DNA of 64,000 nt from Chitinophaga qingshengii (GTDB taxonomy: Bacteria; Bacteroidota; Bacteroidia; Chitinophagales; Chitinophagaceae): NCBI RefSeq assembly GCF_014529935.1, contig NZ_JACVFC010000001.1:3720001-3784000 (forward strand), read 5' to 3'. Positions 24,697 to 33,538 of this stretch are shown here, piece by piece (position 1 is the stretch's first letter; every line of letters starts with the position of its first letter). The notes under the pieces were generated by a model. It made no database searches and was not told the DNA's origin. It saw nothing but the letters and a program-made list of their open reading frames with translations. The position numbers and the translations under genes are program-made.

Positions 24697-24725
24697 AGGG
24701 CAGATCAAAATAATTGATCTGCCCT
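24697..24725 (-). terminator. Terminator after the lipoprotein gene
   Basis: AGGGCAGATCAA (24697-24708) and TTGATCTGCCCT (24714-24725) form a perfect 12-bp stem with a 5-base loop. On the minus strand it is followed by a T-run. It lies 38 bases after the end of the minus-strand lipoprotein gene. Confidence 0.85.
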
Positions 24726-24762
24726 CGTCACACTTATCCATTGTCATTATTGCACGATGTGG

Positions 24763-25389
24763 TTAGTTCCTGGCCAGCAGGTTCCGTTTCGCCATATCCT
24801 TGATCACCTGTTGCGCGTATAATACCGCCATTCTTTCGGTTGACGGGGGATCAAAAGATTGAGACTGTACAGAGTACAGTAACTGTCCGCTTTGCAGGTC
24901 GTACAAGTTACCTTCCCACTGGTACTTGGTGTTATAGGTGATATAACCCGGTGAATAGTAGCTGTTATACCAACGGGAGTAGTAAGGCCAGAAACCCCAG
25001 TATCCATAAGGGGAATAGGCATATCCCGGTGTGTAAGTTCTTTCTCTGCCTTTATCCAGCATCACAATAGTCAGAACCTGGCTGACATCACTGCCCTGAA
25101 GCTTTCTGATCGCCTGTTTTTCACCCATTTTTATAAACTGATCAGGCCCGAATTCCTGTAAGGCTGAAACGGCGTTATAACCCTTACGCCTGAATTCAGA
25201 TACGGTAAAGTTTTCCATCTGGCTTCTGAGTGCCCGGTCCTTATCAGGAACCAGTGCCATTACCATTATCTTCTTGTCCCGCTGTAACTGTTGCGCGTTA
25301 TTGGCCCGCCAGGAAGAGGTAACTTTGGTACTGCAGGCAGCCATCGCCATTATCACCAATCCTGACAATATTAAACCCAGCTTTTTCAT
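24763..25389 (-). CDS. Predicted lipoprotein with Tyr-rich segment
   Basis: A 208-residue lipoprotein: MKKLGLILSG signal, lipobox MAMAAC with C19. The start is fixed by AGGAGG seven bases before ATG 25389. The body includes KKIMVMALVPDKDRALR and VLTIVMLDKGRERTY, then an aromatic stretch (PYGYWGFWPYYSRWYNSYY), and ends QQVIKDMAKRNLL. Layout resembles DUF4136-type lipoproteins, but I cannot confirm the family. Confidence 0.75.
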   Translation of the reverse strand: MKKLGLILSGLVIMAMAACSTKVTSSWRANNAQQLQRDKKIMVMALVPDKDRALRSQMENFTVSEFRRKGYNAVSALQEFGPDQFIKMGEKQAIRKLQGSDVSQVLTIVMLDKGRERTYTPGYAYSPYGYWGFWPYYSRWYNSYYSPGYITYNTKYQWEGNLYDLQSGQLLYSVQSQSFDPPSTERMAVLYAQQVIKDMAKRNLLARN

Positions 25390-25506
25390 GGTTCCCTCCT
25401 TGTTTTTGTTTATATCTGTTAGACGTAATAACACACGAAATGTAACAGGCACATGATAGTTTTAACATTACTATAACGATGAAAGTCAATAGAAACGCAC
25501 ATAAAA

Positions 25507-25534
25507 AAAGACATGTTCATACGAACATGTCTTT
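25507..25534 (-). terminator. Terminator after mqnC
   Basis: AAAGACATGTTC (25507-25518) and GAACATGTCTTT (25523-25534) pair perfectly around a 4-base loop, followed on the minus strand by a T-run. It is 26 bases beyond the mqnC stop. Confidence 0.85.
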
Positions 25535-25560
25535 CAAAAAAATATATATACAAATTGGTC

Positions 25561-26685
25561 TTAGTAATTGATGACCTGCTCTTCGATAGCAGCAGGTAAC
25601 TCACGGAACTGGTACAACTGTGTACGCAGCTGTGGTTCAAAACCAGCTTCGCGGATCGCATCCTGCATGGTGCGGTACGTGAACCGGTGCGGCGCACCGG
25701 CTGCACTCACCACGTTTTCTTCAATCATGATAGAACCGAAATCGTTGGCGCCGGCATGCAGGCACAATTGCGCTACCTGTTTACCAACCGTGAGCCAGGA
25801 AGCCTGGATATTTTTAATGTTGGGCAGCATGATACGGCTCATGGCAATCATACGGATATATTCTTCCGAAGTGGTCATATTATGTACACCGCGGATTTTT
25901 GCCAGCAAGGTATCCACATCCTGGAAAGTCCAGGGGATAAAGGCGGTAAAACCATAGTGTCCTTCCGGTTTTTCGCTCTGTACCTGACGGATGTCTGCCA
26001 GGTGCTCAAAACGTTCCAGCACTGTTTCCACATGACCAAACATCATAGTGGCAGAAGAAGCTATGTTCAGTTTATGCGCGGCCCGCATAACGTCCAGCCA
26101 TTCCTGTGCACCGCATTTGCCTTTGGAAATGAGGCGGCGTACACGATCGTTCAGAATTTCCGCACCGGCGCCGGGAAGGCTGTCCATGCCCGCTTCCTGC
26201 AAGGCGCGCAGTACTTCAATGTGTGTGCTTTTCTCCAGCTTGGTAATATGTGCCACTTCCGGGGGGCCGAGAGTATGCAGCCGAAGCGTAGGATACAGCT
26301 TCTTCAGCTCCCGGAACAGGTTGGTGTAGAAGCTCAGTCCCAGCTCGGGGTGATGCCCGCCCTGCAACAGCAGCTGGTCGCCACCATACTTCAGGGTCTC
26401 TTCTATCTTACGTTTATATTCTTCAATATCAGTAATATAGGCTTCGGCGTGACCGGGAATACGGTAAAAATTGCAAAACTTACAGTTGGCCGTACACACA
26501 TTCGTCGTGTTCACGTTTCTGTCTATCTGCCAGGTCACCTTTCCATGCGGCACCTGTTGTTTGCGTAACTCGTTGGCAATATGCATCAGTTCTGCCAGCG
26601 GTGCATTTTCAAACATGTACACACCTTCTTCTGCTGTCAGAAACTCAAACTGCTGCGCCTTTTGATATAAATCCTGAAGTACCAT
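25561..26685 (-). CDS. mqnC: Cyclic dehypoxanthinyl futalosine synthase (MqnC)
   Basis: A 374-residue radical-SAM enzyme of the futalosine menaquinone pathway. The cluster motif is C64-x3-C68-x2-C71 followed by NFYR; then LLLQGGHHPELGL, SLPGAGAEIL, FTAFIPWTFQ and NDFGSIMIEENVVSAAGA, which separate MqnC from MqnE. It cyclises dehypoxanthine futalosine. Menaquinone would feed the respiratory chain that ends in the cbb3 oxidase. No other mqn gene is in the window. Confidence 0.94.
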   Translation of the reverse strand: MVLQDLYQKAQQFEFLTAEEGVYMFENAPLAELMHIANELRKQQVPHGKVTWQIDRNVNTTNVCTANCKFCNFYRIPGHAEAYITDIEEYKRKIEETLKYGGDQLLLQGGHHPELGLSFYTNLFRELKKLYPTLRLHTLGPPEVAHITKLEKSTHIEVLRALQEAGMDSLPGAGAEILNDRVRRLISKGKCGAQEWLDVMRAAHKLNIASSATMMFGHVETVLERFEHLADIRQVQSEKPEGHYGFTAFIPWTFQDVDTLLAKIRGVHNMTTSEEYIRMIAMSRIMLPNIKNIQASWLTVGKQVAQLCLHAGANDFGSIMIEENVVSAAGAPHRFTYRTMQDAIREAGFEPQLRTQLYQFRELPAAIEEQVINY

Positions 26686-26715
26686 ATGCTATTTTCTAAT
26701 CGCTGAATAACCCGA

Positions 26716-26723
26716 CAAAGGTA
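26716..26723 (-). promoter_or_regulatory. -7 element for mqnC
   Basis: TACCTTTG on the minus strand, 30 bases before the mqnC ATG at 26685. Confidence 0.45.
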
Positions 26724-26816
26724 GTATATCGCACAATAACAGCGGGTAATAAAAATATTTTATATGTAGCGTATTAAACATTAAATTTAGGTAAATGATC
26801 TCCTTGCATCACCTGT

Positions 26817-28049
26817 ATGCCTAAACCAAATCTGTTACTTGCCTTGCTGCTTGCCTTGACAGCAGCCGCCGGTCTCGCTCAACCAGTACTCGCCGGAAAT
26901 GCCATCCCGGAGAATGATAGTACACGGCAATCCGTGCTGATTACCCGCTTCAAATTCAAACAATATTATGGCGGCGTGGTCATCATTTCAGGAACACTCG
27001 ACAACATCCCCGACACCTTGCAGTTTATCCTCGACACCGGTAGCGCCGGTATTTCCCTGGATACAGCTACCTGCGTCCGGCTGGGGCTCAAACTAACACC
27101 AACCGATAGGGTCGTGAAAGGATTGGGCGCCGCCAAAACCGTGTCTTTCGCGATGGGGCACTCCCTGAAACTACCCGGACTTACCACGGACAGCCTTGAT
27201 TTCCATGTGAACGACTATGAACTGATCAGCCAGGTGTACGGTATCCAGGTGGATGGTATTATCGGTTACAGCTTCCTGAGCCGTTATATTGTAACGGTAG
27301 ACTATGATACCGAAGAGATACTGGTCTATACGAAAGGCCATTTTCCCTATCCCCGGGGCGGGCAACTATTGCGGCCATCGCTCACCCAGATACCGCTGAT
27401 TACCGCGCCTCTGCGCAATGAGCGGAGAACCACCCTTAACCGTTATTATTTTGATACCGGGGCGGGTATGTGCCTGTTATTGTCCACCCAGTTCACTAAG
27501 GACAGCGCACTGATCACCAACCGTCGTAAATCCCGGAAAATAATACAAACAGAAGCCCAGGGCCTCGGCGGCAAAATGCAGATGTCGCTCACTACTGTTC
27601 AGGAATTTCGTGTCGGCAACTACTCCTTCCGGAACGTGCCTACGTATATCTTCGACGACAGGACCAACATCACCGCCTATCCCTTTCTCGGCGGCATGAT
27701 TGGCAACGATTTGCTGCGGCGGTTCAACATTACGCTCAACTACAGCAAAAAAGAGATATACCTGATGCCCAATACCCACTTTAAGGATATGTTTGACTAT
27801 TCCTATACCGGTCTTATCATCTATCTGATTGACGGCCGGGTGGAAGTAACAGATATCATCAAAGGATCGCCGGCAGAAAAAGCCGGTATTCACAAAGGGG
27901 ATATTATTATGGCTGTCAACAATAACCTCGGTGGCAACCTCCAGCTATTCCGCGAATTACTCAAGAATGTGGGCACCAGGGCCACCCTCCTGATCAGCAG
28001 GGATAACGACTTGTTAATTAAAAAGTTGCCAATAAAAAGTATTCTTTAA
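26817..28049 (+). CDS. Secreted retropepsin-like aspartic protease with C-terminal PDZ domain
   Basis: A 410-residue exported protein: signal peptide (1-26), a two-lobed aspartyl-protease fold with both catalytic motifs present (D73-T-G-S and D213-T-G-A), each followed by a hydrophobic strand, and a PDZ domain at about 335-405 (DIIKGSPAEKAGIHKGDIIMAVN). Likely a periplasmic or surface protease, with the PDZ binding peptide ends. It is 13 bases before a second protease-like gene of the same fold. Confidence 0.87.
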   Translation: MPKPNLLLALLLALTAAAGLAQPVLAGNAIPENDSTRQSVLITRFKFKQYYGGVVIISGTLDNIPDTLQFILDTGSAGISLDTATCVRLGLKLTPTDRVVKGLGAAKTVSFAMGHSLKLPGLTTDSLDFHVNDYELISQVYGIQVDGIIGYSFLSRYIVTVDYDTEEILVYTKGHFPYPRGGQLLRPSLTQIPLITAPLRNERRTTLNRYYFDTGAGMCLLLSTQFTKDSALITNRRKSRKIIQTEAQGLGGKMQMSLTTVQEFRVGNYSFRNVPTYIFDDRTNITAYPFLGGMIGNDLLRRFNITLNYSKKEIYLMPNTHFKDMFDYSYTGLIIYLIDGRVEVTDIIKGSPAEKAGIHKGDIIMAVNNNLGGNLQLFRELLKNVGTRATLLISRDNDLLIKKLPIKSIL

Positions 28050-28062
28050 CGTTATTTGCAGC

Positions 28063-28974
28063 ATGTGGCGTACTCTGGTGATTGTAATATGCAGTTGCTT
28101 TCTTCTCTGCCTGCCTGCTTTTGCACAACGAAATAATGTTGCCCATGCAGCAGACAACAGCAAACCTATTGCTGTAATTCCCTTTCGCATGATCAACAAA
28201 CATGTGGTCATCCCTGTGTTGCTTTCCGGCAGTACCGATACCCTGCGGTTTGTATTTGACACCGGCGCAGAAGTAACGGTGCTGGATAAACGTATTGCCG
28301 AAAAAATGCGCATCAACAGCGGCCACCAGGCTTTTATGAGCGGTACCAATAACGCCATGGTGAAAACGCAGGTAGTTACACTCAATGCATTATACCTGAA
28401 AGAATTACGCATTCCTTACGTGAACGCCTATCTGGAAAACCTGGATCATCTCGGGGAGGTCGATGGCGTAATTGGTGTAGCCCTGCTGAAGTTATATATC
28501 GTGAAGATTGATTACCACCAGCAAAAGCTGGTACTGTACCGTAACGGGAAAACGCCCATCGGTAATACGGGCCGAACACTGCATTTTCAGCTCAATTATA
28601 CCACGCCGGTCGTGGATGCAGCCATCTCCATGCCGGACGGCCGTACCCTGCCGGGACATTACCATATTACCACCGGCGGCGATTACGGTATCCTTTTCAA
28701 CTGGCCCTATGTAGATTCCAACCGCATCAACAGTCTGCCTACGATCAATACCGACAGGGTACAGGACATGGTGCGGGTATTGTATTACATCAATGCCACT
28801 ATTCCTGCGCTGCAACTCGGCGGGCAAACCATTCCCAATGTGCCCGTGAGCTATTGTAAGGATATCAATGACGTAGGCGTATTCACCCAGATTGCCGGGT
28901 CTATCGGTTATGAAATATGGAAACAGTTCACCCTCACGATCAATTATGAGCGAAAGGAACTATACCTCGAATGA
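28063..28974 (+). CDS. Retropepsin-like protein with only one intact catalytic motif
   Basis: A 303-residue exported paralogue of the upstream gene, lacking PDZ. Signal peptide about 1-22 (ending PAFAQ). Lobe 1 has a normal motif, FDTGAEVTVLD with D66. The matching place in lobe 2 reads HITTGGDYGIL, with Thr204 in place of the catalytic Asp. It may need a partner, use another residue or be non-catalytic. Co-transcription with the PDZ protease is likely from the spacing. Confidence 0.82.
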   Translation: MWRTLVIVICSCFLLCLPAFAQRNNVAHAADNSKPIAVIPFRMINKHVVIPVLLSGSTDTLRFVFDTGAEVTVLDKRIAEKMRINSGHQAFMSGTNNAMVKTQVVTLNALYLKELRIPYVNAYLENLDHLGEVDGVIGVALLKLYIVKIDYHQQKLVLYRNGKTPIGNTGRTLHFQLNYTTPVVDAAISMPDGRTLPGHYHITTGGDYGILFNWPYVDSNRINSLPTINTDRVQDMVRVLYYINATIPALQLGGQTIPNVPVSYCKDINDVGVFTQIAGSIGYEIWKQFTLTINYERKELYLE

Positions 28975-29122
28975 CGGCCCAAATTCATACTGATAGCACC
29001 CCGCAGCCCTTATACGCCCTCAAAATGCTTCCCGGTCATGGAAAACCCGTACCCTAATTCTTAATTCCTACTACGTTATTAGTCCATTTACCCTATTTTT
29101 ACTCTTATACGAATATTATATT

Positions 29123-30367
29123 ATGATTCATTATAATAAATTTACATTAGCTAATGGGTTACGGGTAGTGGTACATGAAGACCATACCACGCCCATGGCT
29201 GTATTAAACGTACTGTACGACGTAGGCGCCAGAGATGAGAACCCGGCACAAACCGGTTTTGCGCATTTGTTTGAACACCTGATGTTTGGCGGGTCCATCA
29301 ACATCCCCGAATATGATGAACCGCTGCAGATGGCAGGAGGGGAGAACAACGCCTATACGACCAGTGATCTCACCAACTACTATATACAACTGCCCGCAGA
29401 AAACATCGAAACGGCTTTCTGGCTGGAAAGCGACCGTATGTTGTCGCTCGCTTTCAGTGAAAAAAGCCTGGATGTACAACGGAAAGTAGTATCCGAAGAA
29501 TTTAAGGAACATTACATCAACAAGCCTTATGGCGATGTATGGCATAAGATGCGGGAGCTGGCCTACAGTACGCATCCCTACCGCTGGATGACCATCGGCA
29601 AGGAACTGTCGCATATCGAAAATGCGCAGCTGGAAGATGTAAAAGCTTTCTTTTTCAAATTCTACCGCCCGGTGAATGCCATCCTTTCCGTAGCCGGTAA
29701 TGTTACCGTAGAACAGGTGAAAACACTGGCGGAAAAATGGTTCGGCGATATTCCTTCCGGTGAAAAATACACCCGTCAACTCCCGGTAGAACCGCCGCAG
29801 ACGGCAGCACACAAGCTGGAAGTAAAAGCCAACGTACCGCTGGACGCACTGTACAAATGTTATCATATGTACGCCCGTTCAGACAAACGTTATTATGCAG
29901 CAGACCTGATCTCCGATATCCTCGGTGGTGGCAGCTCTTCCCGTTTGCATCAGGTGCTCGTAAAAGAGAAAAAGCTCTTCAGTAACATCGACTGTTATCA
30001 TTTCGGCAGCCTGGATGCTGGTTTGCTTACCATTGAAGGCAAGCTGGTAAAGGGTGTTAAGATGAAGGACGCCGAAAAAGCCATCCAGATCGAACTGGAA
30101 AAACTCCAGGGCGAGATCATTGCCGACAGGGAACTGCAGAAGGTGAAAAACCGCGTGGAAAGCCTGCTGGCGTTTGAAGATATGAGCCTCCTCAACCGCG
30201 CCAACAACCTGGCTTTTTATGAGCTGCTGGGCGATGCCGGCCTGATGAACAAAGAGTTTGAAAACTATGAAGTAGTTACCGCCGAAGATATTCACCGCGA
30301 AGCCAAACTGATCTTTGACGAAAAGAACGCCAATACCATTTACTATTACGCCGAAAACCAGGGATAA
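29123..30367 (+). CDS. M16 family zinc metalloprotease, catalytic member
   Basis: A 414-residue M16B peptidase with the inverted zinc motif H48-LF-E51-H52 (FAHLFEHLMFGG) and the downstream acidic ligand region around EEFKEHYINKPYG. It has no signal peptide that I can see. The Arg/Tyr substrate motif of the second half is weak here, as in the catalytic partner of two-gene M16B pairs. The next gene is the partner, 36 bases downstream. Confidence 0.93.
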   Translation: MIHYNKFTLANGLRVVVHEDHTTPMAVLNVLYDVGARDENPAQTGFAHLFEHLMFGGSINIPEYDEPLQMAGGENNAYTTSDLTNYYIQLPAENIETAFWLESDRMLSLAFSEKSLDVQRKVVSEEFKEHYINKPYGDVWHKMRELAYSTHPYRWMTIGKELSHIENAQLEDVKAFFFKFYRPVNAILSVAGNVTVEQVKTLAEKWFGDIPSGEKYTRQLPVEPPQTAAHKLEVKANVPLDALYKCYHMYARSDKRYYAADLISDILGGGSSSRLHQVLVKEKKLFSNIDCYHFGSLDAGLLTIEGKLVKGVKMKDAEKAIQIELEKLQGEIIADRELQKVKNRVESLLAFEDMSLLNRANNLAFYELLGDAGLMNKEFENYEVVTAEDIHREAKLIFDEKNANTIYYYAENQG

Positions 30368-30403
30368 ACATCATCTCCGTCACACGGTATAAATGAGCTA
30401 TGT

Positions 30404-31684
30404 ATGAACAGAACAATTCCCCCTCCCATTAAAGATGCTGTGGAGTTTGATATAAAGCTGAAGCCCTACGAAAAATTCACCCTGGACAACGGTATCCCCG
30501 TATATGTGATCAAATCGGAAGAGCAGGATACCCTTCAGCTGGAACTGGTGTTCCCCGCGGGTTCGTGGTATGAAAGCGAAAGCCTGGAAGCCGCCGCTAC
30601 CAACTTTCTCATGAAAAACGGTACCAGCAAACGTACTGCGCTGGAAATCAACGAAAGTGTTGATTATCATGGCGCCTACCTTAACCGGAACGCATATCAT
30701 GAAAATGCTACCTTCACCCTGCACTGCCTCACCAAACACACCGAGGTGCTATTGCCCGTATTGCAGGATGTGATACAGGACCCTTCTTTCCCGGAAGAAG
30801 AACTGGCCCTTTACAAACAAAACCAGAAACAAAAGCTGGCCGTGAATCTGCAGAAATGCGATTTTGTGGCCAATCGTTTCATCGATAAATACCTGTTTGG
30901 AGATTTCCATCCCTATGGCCGCGTGAGCAGCATGATGGCTTATGATGCCCTGCAAACAGAAACGCTGCGCGCATTTTATCAGAAACATTATACATACAAC
31001 AACTGCCGCATTTTCGTAGCAGGCAATATGCCCGCCAATATGCTGGCGCTGTTGAACAAACATTTCGGTACCACCCGCTGGAACGGCGAATCCAGCCTCA
31101 TCAGGCCGGAACTGCCTATACAGCCCGCAGAAGAAAAGAAATTCCGCATCTTTAATGATGAAAACGGCGTACAGGGCGCGGTCCGCATCGCGAGGCCTTT
31201 CCCGAACCGTTATCACCCGGACTTCCCGAAGATGCTGGTACTCAACACCATCTTCGGCGGCTATTTCGGCTCCAGGCTGATGAGCAATATCCGGGAAGAC
31301 AAAGGATACACTTATGGTATCTATTCCCAGCTGTACAACTTCCGGCAGGTAAGCGCCATCAATATCCAAACCGAAGCCGGCAGGGATGTGTGTGAAGCGA
31401 CCATCGAAGAAGTGTACAAAGAACTACAGCAGTTGCAGAACGTACCGGTACCCCAGGAAGAACTGGACCTGGTACGCAACTATATGATCGGTTCCATCCT
31501 GGGCGACCTGGACGGCGCTTTCCAGGTAATACAGCGCTGGAAAAACCTGATATTGAACGATCTGGACGAAAACTATTTCTACAATAACATTCAAACCATC
31601 AAGAACATCACTGCGGAAGAATTGCAGCAACTCGCCAAACAGTATTATAATCCCGGCGATTTCTACGAACTCGTAGTGATCTGA
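30404..31684 (+). CDS. M16 family non-catalytic partner subunit
   Basis: A 426-residue M16-fold protein lacking HxxEH; the corresponding place reads ESLEAAATNFLMKNGT. It keeps the second-half motif with SRLMSNIREDKGYTYGIYS, where Arg and Tyr contact substrate in M16B heterodimers. It would pair with the upstream protein to form the active clam-shell protease. It is followed after 11 bases by the methyltransferase. Confidence 0.92.
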   Translation: MNRTIPPPIKDAVEFDIKLKPYEKFTLDNGIPVYVIKSEEQDTLQLELVFPAGSWYESESLEAAATNFLMKNGTSKRTALEINESVDYHGAYLNRNAYHENATFTLHCLTKHTEVLLPVLQDVIQDPSFPEEELALYKQNQKQKLAVNLQKCDFVANRFIDKYLFGDFHPYGRVSSMMAYDALQTETLRAFYQKHYTYNNCRIFVAGNMPANMLALLNKHFGTTRWNGESSLIRPELPIQPAEEKKFRIFNDENGVQGAVRIARPFPNRYHPDFPKMLVLNTIFGGYFGSRLMSNIREDKGYTYGIYSQLYNFRQVSAINIQTEAGRDVCEATIEEVYKELQQLQNVPVPQEELDLVRNYMIGSILGDLDGAFQVIQRWKNLILNDLDENYFYNNIQTIKNITAEELQQLAKQYYNPGDFYELVVI

Positions 31685-31695
31685 TGTGATTTATC

Positions 31696-32514
31696 ATGCA
31701 AGACGAACAACAATACCTGGCAGCAAATAAGGCACTCTGGAATAAACGTACAGCCGTGCACGTTAACTCATCCTTTTATGACGTGCCGGCCTTTCTCGAA
31801 GGCCGCAATTCGCTGAATAGTATTGAACTGGCATTGTTGAGCGATGTCAAAGGAAAACGTATCCTGCACCTGCAATGCCATTTCGGGCAGGATACGCTTT
31901 CCCTGGCACGCATGGGTGCTGAAGTGACTGGTATTGACCTGTCTGATGCAGCCATAGACCAGGCCCGCACACTTACGGCCCAACTGGGCCTGGAGCAGCA
32001 GGCGCGGTTTATCTGCTGCGATGTGTACAGTCTTCCTGAACAGTTGAAGGACAGCTTCGACATCGTTTTCACTTCCTATGGCACGATCGGCTGGCTGCCG
32101 GACCTGGACAAATGGGCCGCTGTAGTACGGCATTTCCTGAAGCCCGGCGGTGCCTTTATCATGGCTGAATTCCATCCGGTAGTATGGATGTTTGACGATC
32201 AGTTTACCCGCGTGCAGTACGATTATTTCAATACTGAAACGATCGTGGAAAATAACAACGACACTTATACCGATGCTGAAACCGGCGCTGATGTAAAAGG
32301 TGTCGCCTATTCCTGGAACCATCCACTGAGTGAGGTAATCGGCTCCCTGTTGGCACAGGGACTGCAACTACAACTGTTGCAGGAGTTTGACTATTCTCCG
32401 TATAACTGTTTCCAGCATACCACCGGCGAAAACGGGCATTATCAGATCAAAGGCATGGAAGGCAAACTGCCGATGGTATATGCATTCAAGTTCCTTAAAC
32501 CTTTACATACATGA
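31696..32514 (+). CDS. Class I SAM-dependent methyltransferase
   Basis: A 272-residue methyltransferase with motif I HLQCHFGQDTLSLA, the acidic loop VTGIDLSDAAI, and motif IV region FDIVFTSYGTIGWLPD followed by FLKPGGAFIMAEFHP. The HFGQDT variant is common in a Bacteroidota/Firmicutes group of small-molecule methyltransferases; substrate unknown. Its stop overlaps the next start (ATGA). Confidence 0.88.
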   Translation: MQDEQQYLAANKALWNKRTAVHVNSSFYDVPAFLEGRNSLNSIELALLSDVKGKRILHLQCHFGQDTLSLARMGAEVTGIDLSDAAIDQARTLTAQLGLEQQARFICCDVYSLPEQLKDSFDIVFTSYGTIGWLPDLDKWAAVVRHFLKPGGAFIMAEFHPVVWMFDDQFTRVQYDYFNTETIVENNNDTYTDAETGADVKGVAYSWNHPLSEVIGSLLAQGLQLQLLQEFDYSPYNCFQHTTGENGHYQIKGMEGKLPMVYAFKFLKPLHT

Positions 32515-32909
32515 AATCGGTTCTTATCACACTGTTATTCGTAGCGGGCAGTTTTGCCGGCATGGCCCAATCCCAGTCGGAGATGAACAAACAAGCCGGT
32601 CTGGAATACAAGGAAGCAGATAAAAAGCTGAATACCATCTACCAGGAGATCCTCAAAAAATACGCGGCCAATAAAACGTTTATCAACAATTTTAAGGACG
32701 CACAGCGGCTATGGGTACAACTCCGCGATGCCCAGCTGAAGGCCATGTATCCTGAATCCGCCAAAAGCTACGGCAGTATGTTTCCCGTGTGCAAAGCCAA
32801 TTACCTGACAGAGTTGACCAATCAGCGTACCGATGCGATCCGCGTATGGCTTAACGGGCTGCCTCCCGGCGAAACCTGTACCGGCTCGGTAGGCGCTACC
32901 ACAGAGTAA
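32511..32909 (+). CDS. LprI-type (DUF1311) exported protein
   Basis: A 132-residue protein with signal peptide (1-19, ending GMAQ) and the LprI/DUF1311 pattern: EADKKLNTIYQEILKKY, FKDAQRLWVQLRDAQL and two cysteines in the C-terminal part. Family members include a lysozyme inhibitor lipoprotein of mycobacteria; here lysozyme inhibition is only a possibility. Starts at ATG 32511, overlapping the methyltransferase stop. Confidence 0.82.
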   Translation: MKSVLITLLFVAGSFAGMAQSQSEMNKQAGLEYKEADKKLNTIYQEILKKYAANKTFINNFKDAQRLWVQLRDAQLKAMYPESAKSYGSMFPVCKANYLTELTNQRTDAIRVWLNGLPPGETCTGSVGATTE

Positions 32910-32978
32910 CGGCATAGATTTAATGCCGGCTTAACACCGTAGAACACTTATATCACAAATTAAGTATATTAGTTTTTG

Positions 32979-32986
32979 TATATTTG
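32979..32986 (+). promoter_or_regulatory. -7 element for the second LprI-like gene
   Basis: TATATTTG, 18 bases before ATG 33005, in the 95-base gap after the first LprI-type gene. Confidence 0.4.
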
Positions 32987-33004
32987 GCGTACAACACAGC
33001 GCCT

Positions 33005-33415
33005 ATGAAATTTCCTATGCTTATCCTGGCGGTTTTTCTGTGTGGTAATGTTTACTGCCAATCCTCCCGCCAAACGGCGCTGGACACACTGGAAAACCGA
33101 TATCAGCGTTGCTTGTCAGCCGGCAGCAACAGCTACAACTGTGCACTTGTTTATTACAAGCAGCTCGACAGTCTCCTGTACACCACCTTACAGCACCTTT
33201 ACAGTCACATCAATCCTAACAGGCTACTGACGCTTCGGGTGGAACAGGGCACCTGGGAAGAGAAAAAAGAAGCCTATTTCCGCAAGATAGATGAGCGGGT
33301 GGAGAAGATGCACAAAAGCACCATGAACGGGCTGGACGATGATATGATTTCTACCGACAACAAAGCGGCTTATGTAAAAGACCGTGTTACCGCGTTACTG
33401 GACATGGAAATATAA
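33005..33415 (+). CDS. Small exported protein, possibly a divergent LprI-like paralogue
   Basis: A 136-residue protein with a signal peptide (about 1-18, ending NVYCQ). Two cysteines (YQRCLSAGSNSYNCALVYY) and LRVEQGTWEEKKEAYFRKIDE echo the LprI pattern of the neighbouring gene, where W follows a helix. Similarity is weak, so this may be chance. ATG 33005 is used because it begins the signal peptide. Palindrome A4 follows directly. Confidence 0.65.
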   Translation: MKFPMLILAVFLCGNVYCQSSRQTALDTLENRYQRCLSAGSNSYNCALVYYKQLDSLLYTTLQHLYSHINPNRLLTLRVEQGTWEEKKEAYFRKIDERVEKMHKSTMNGLDDDMISTDNKAAYVKDRVTALLDMEI

Positions 33416-33421
33416 TTTACG

Positions 33422-33530
33422 GATTTTTTGATTTACGGATTTTGGTATTTTATGCCTCTTTGCCTTAGCAAGAAAGCATTTAGGACAGCTATGTCTACTC
33501 AAAATCAAAAAATCCGTAAATCAAAAAATC
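33422..33530. repeat. Long intergenic palindrome, family A copy 4
   Basis: Perfect 22-base arms (33422-33443 and 33509-33530), built from GATTTTTTGATTTACGGATT plus TT. Beyond the core, mismatched continuation reads ATTTAxxG on both sides. It fills the gap between convergent genes and may act as a bidirectional terminator. Confidence 0.9.
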
Positions 33531-33538
33531 ACTAAATG

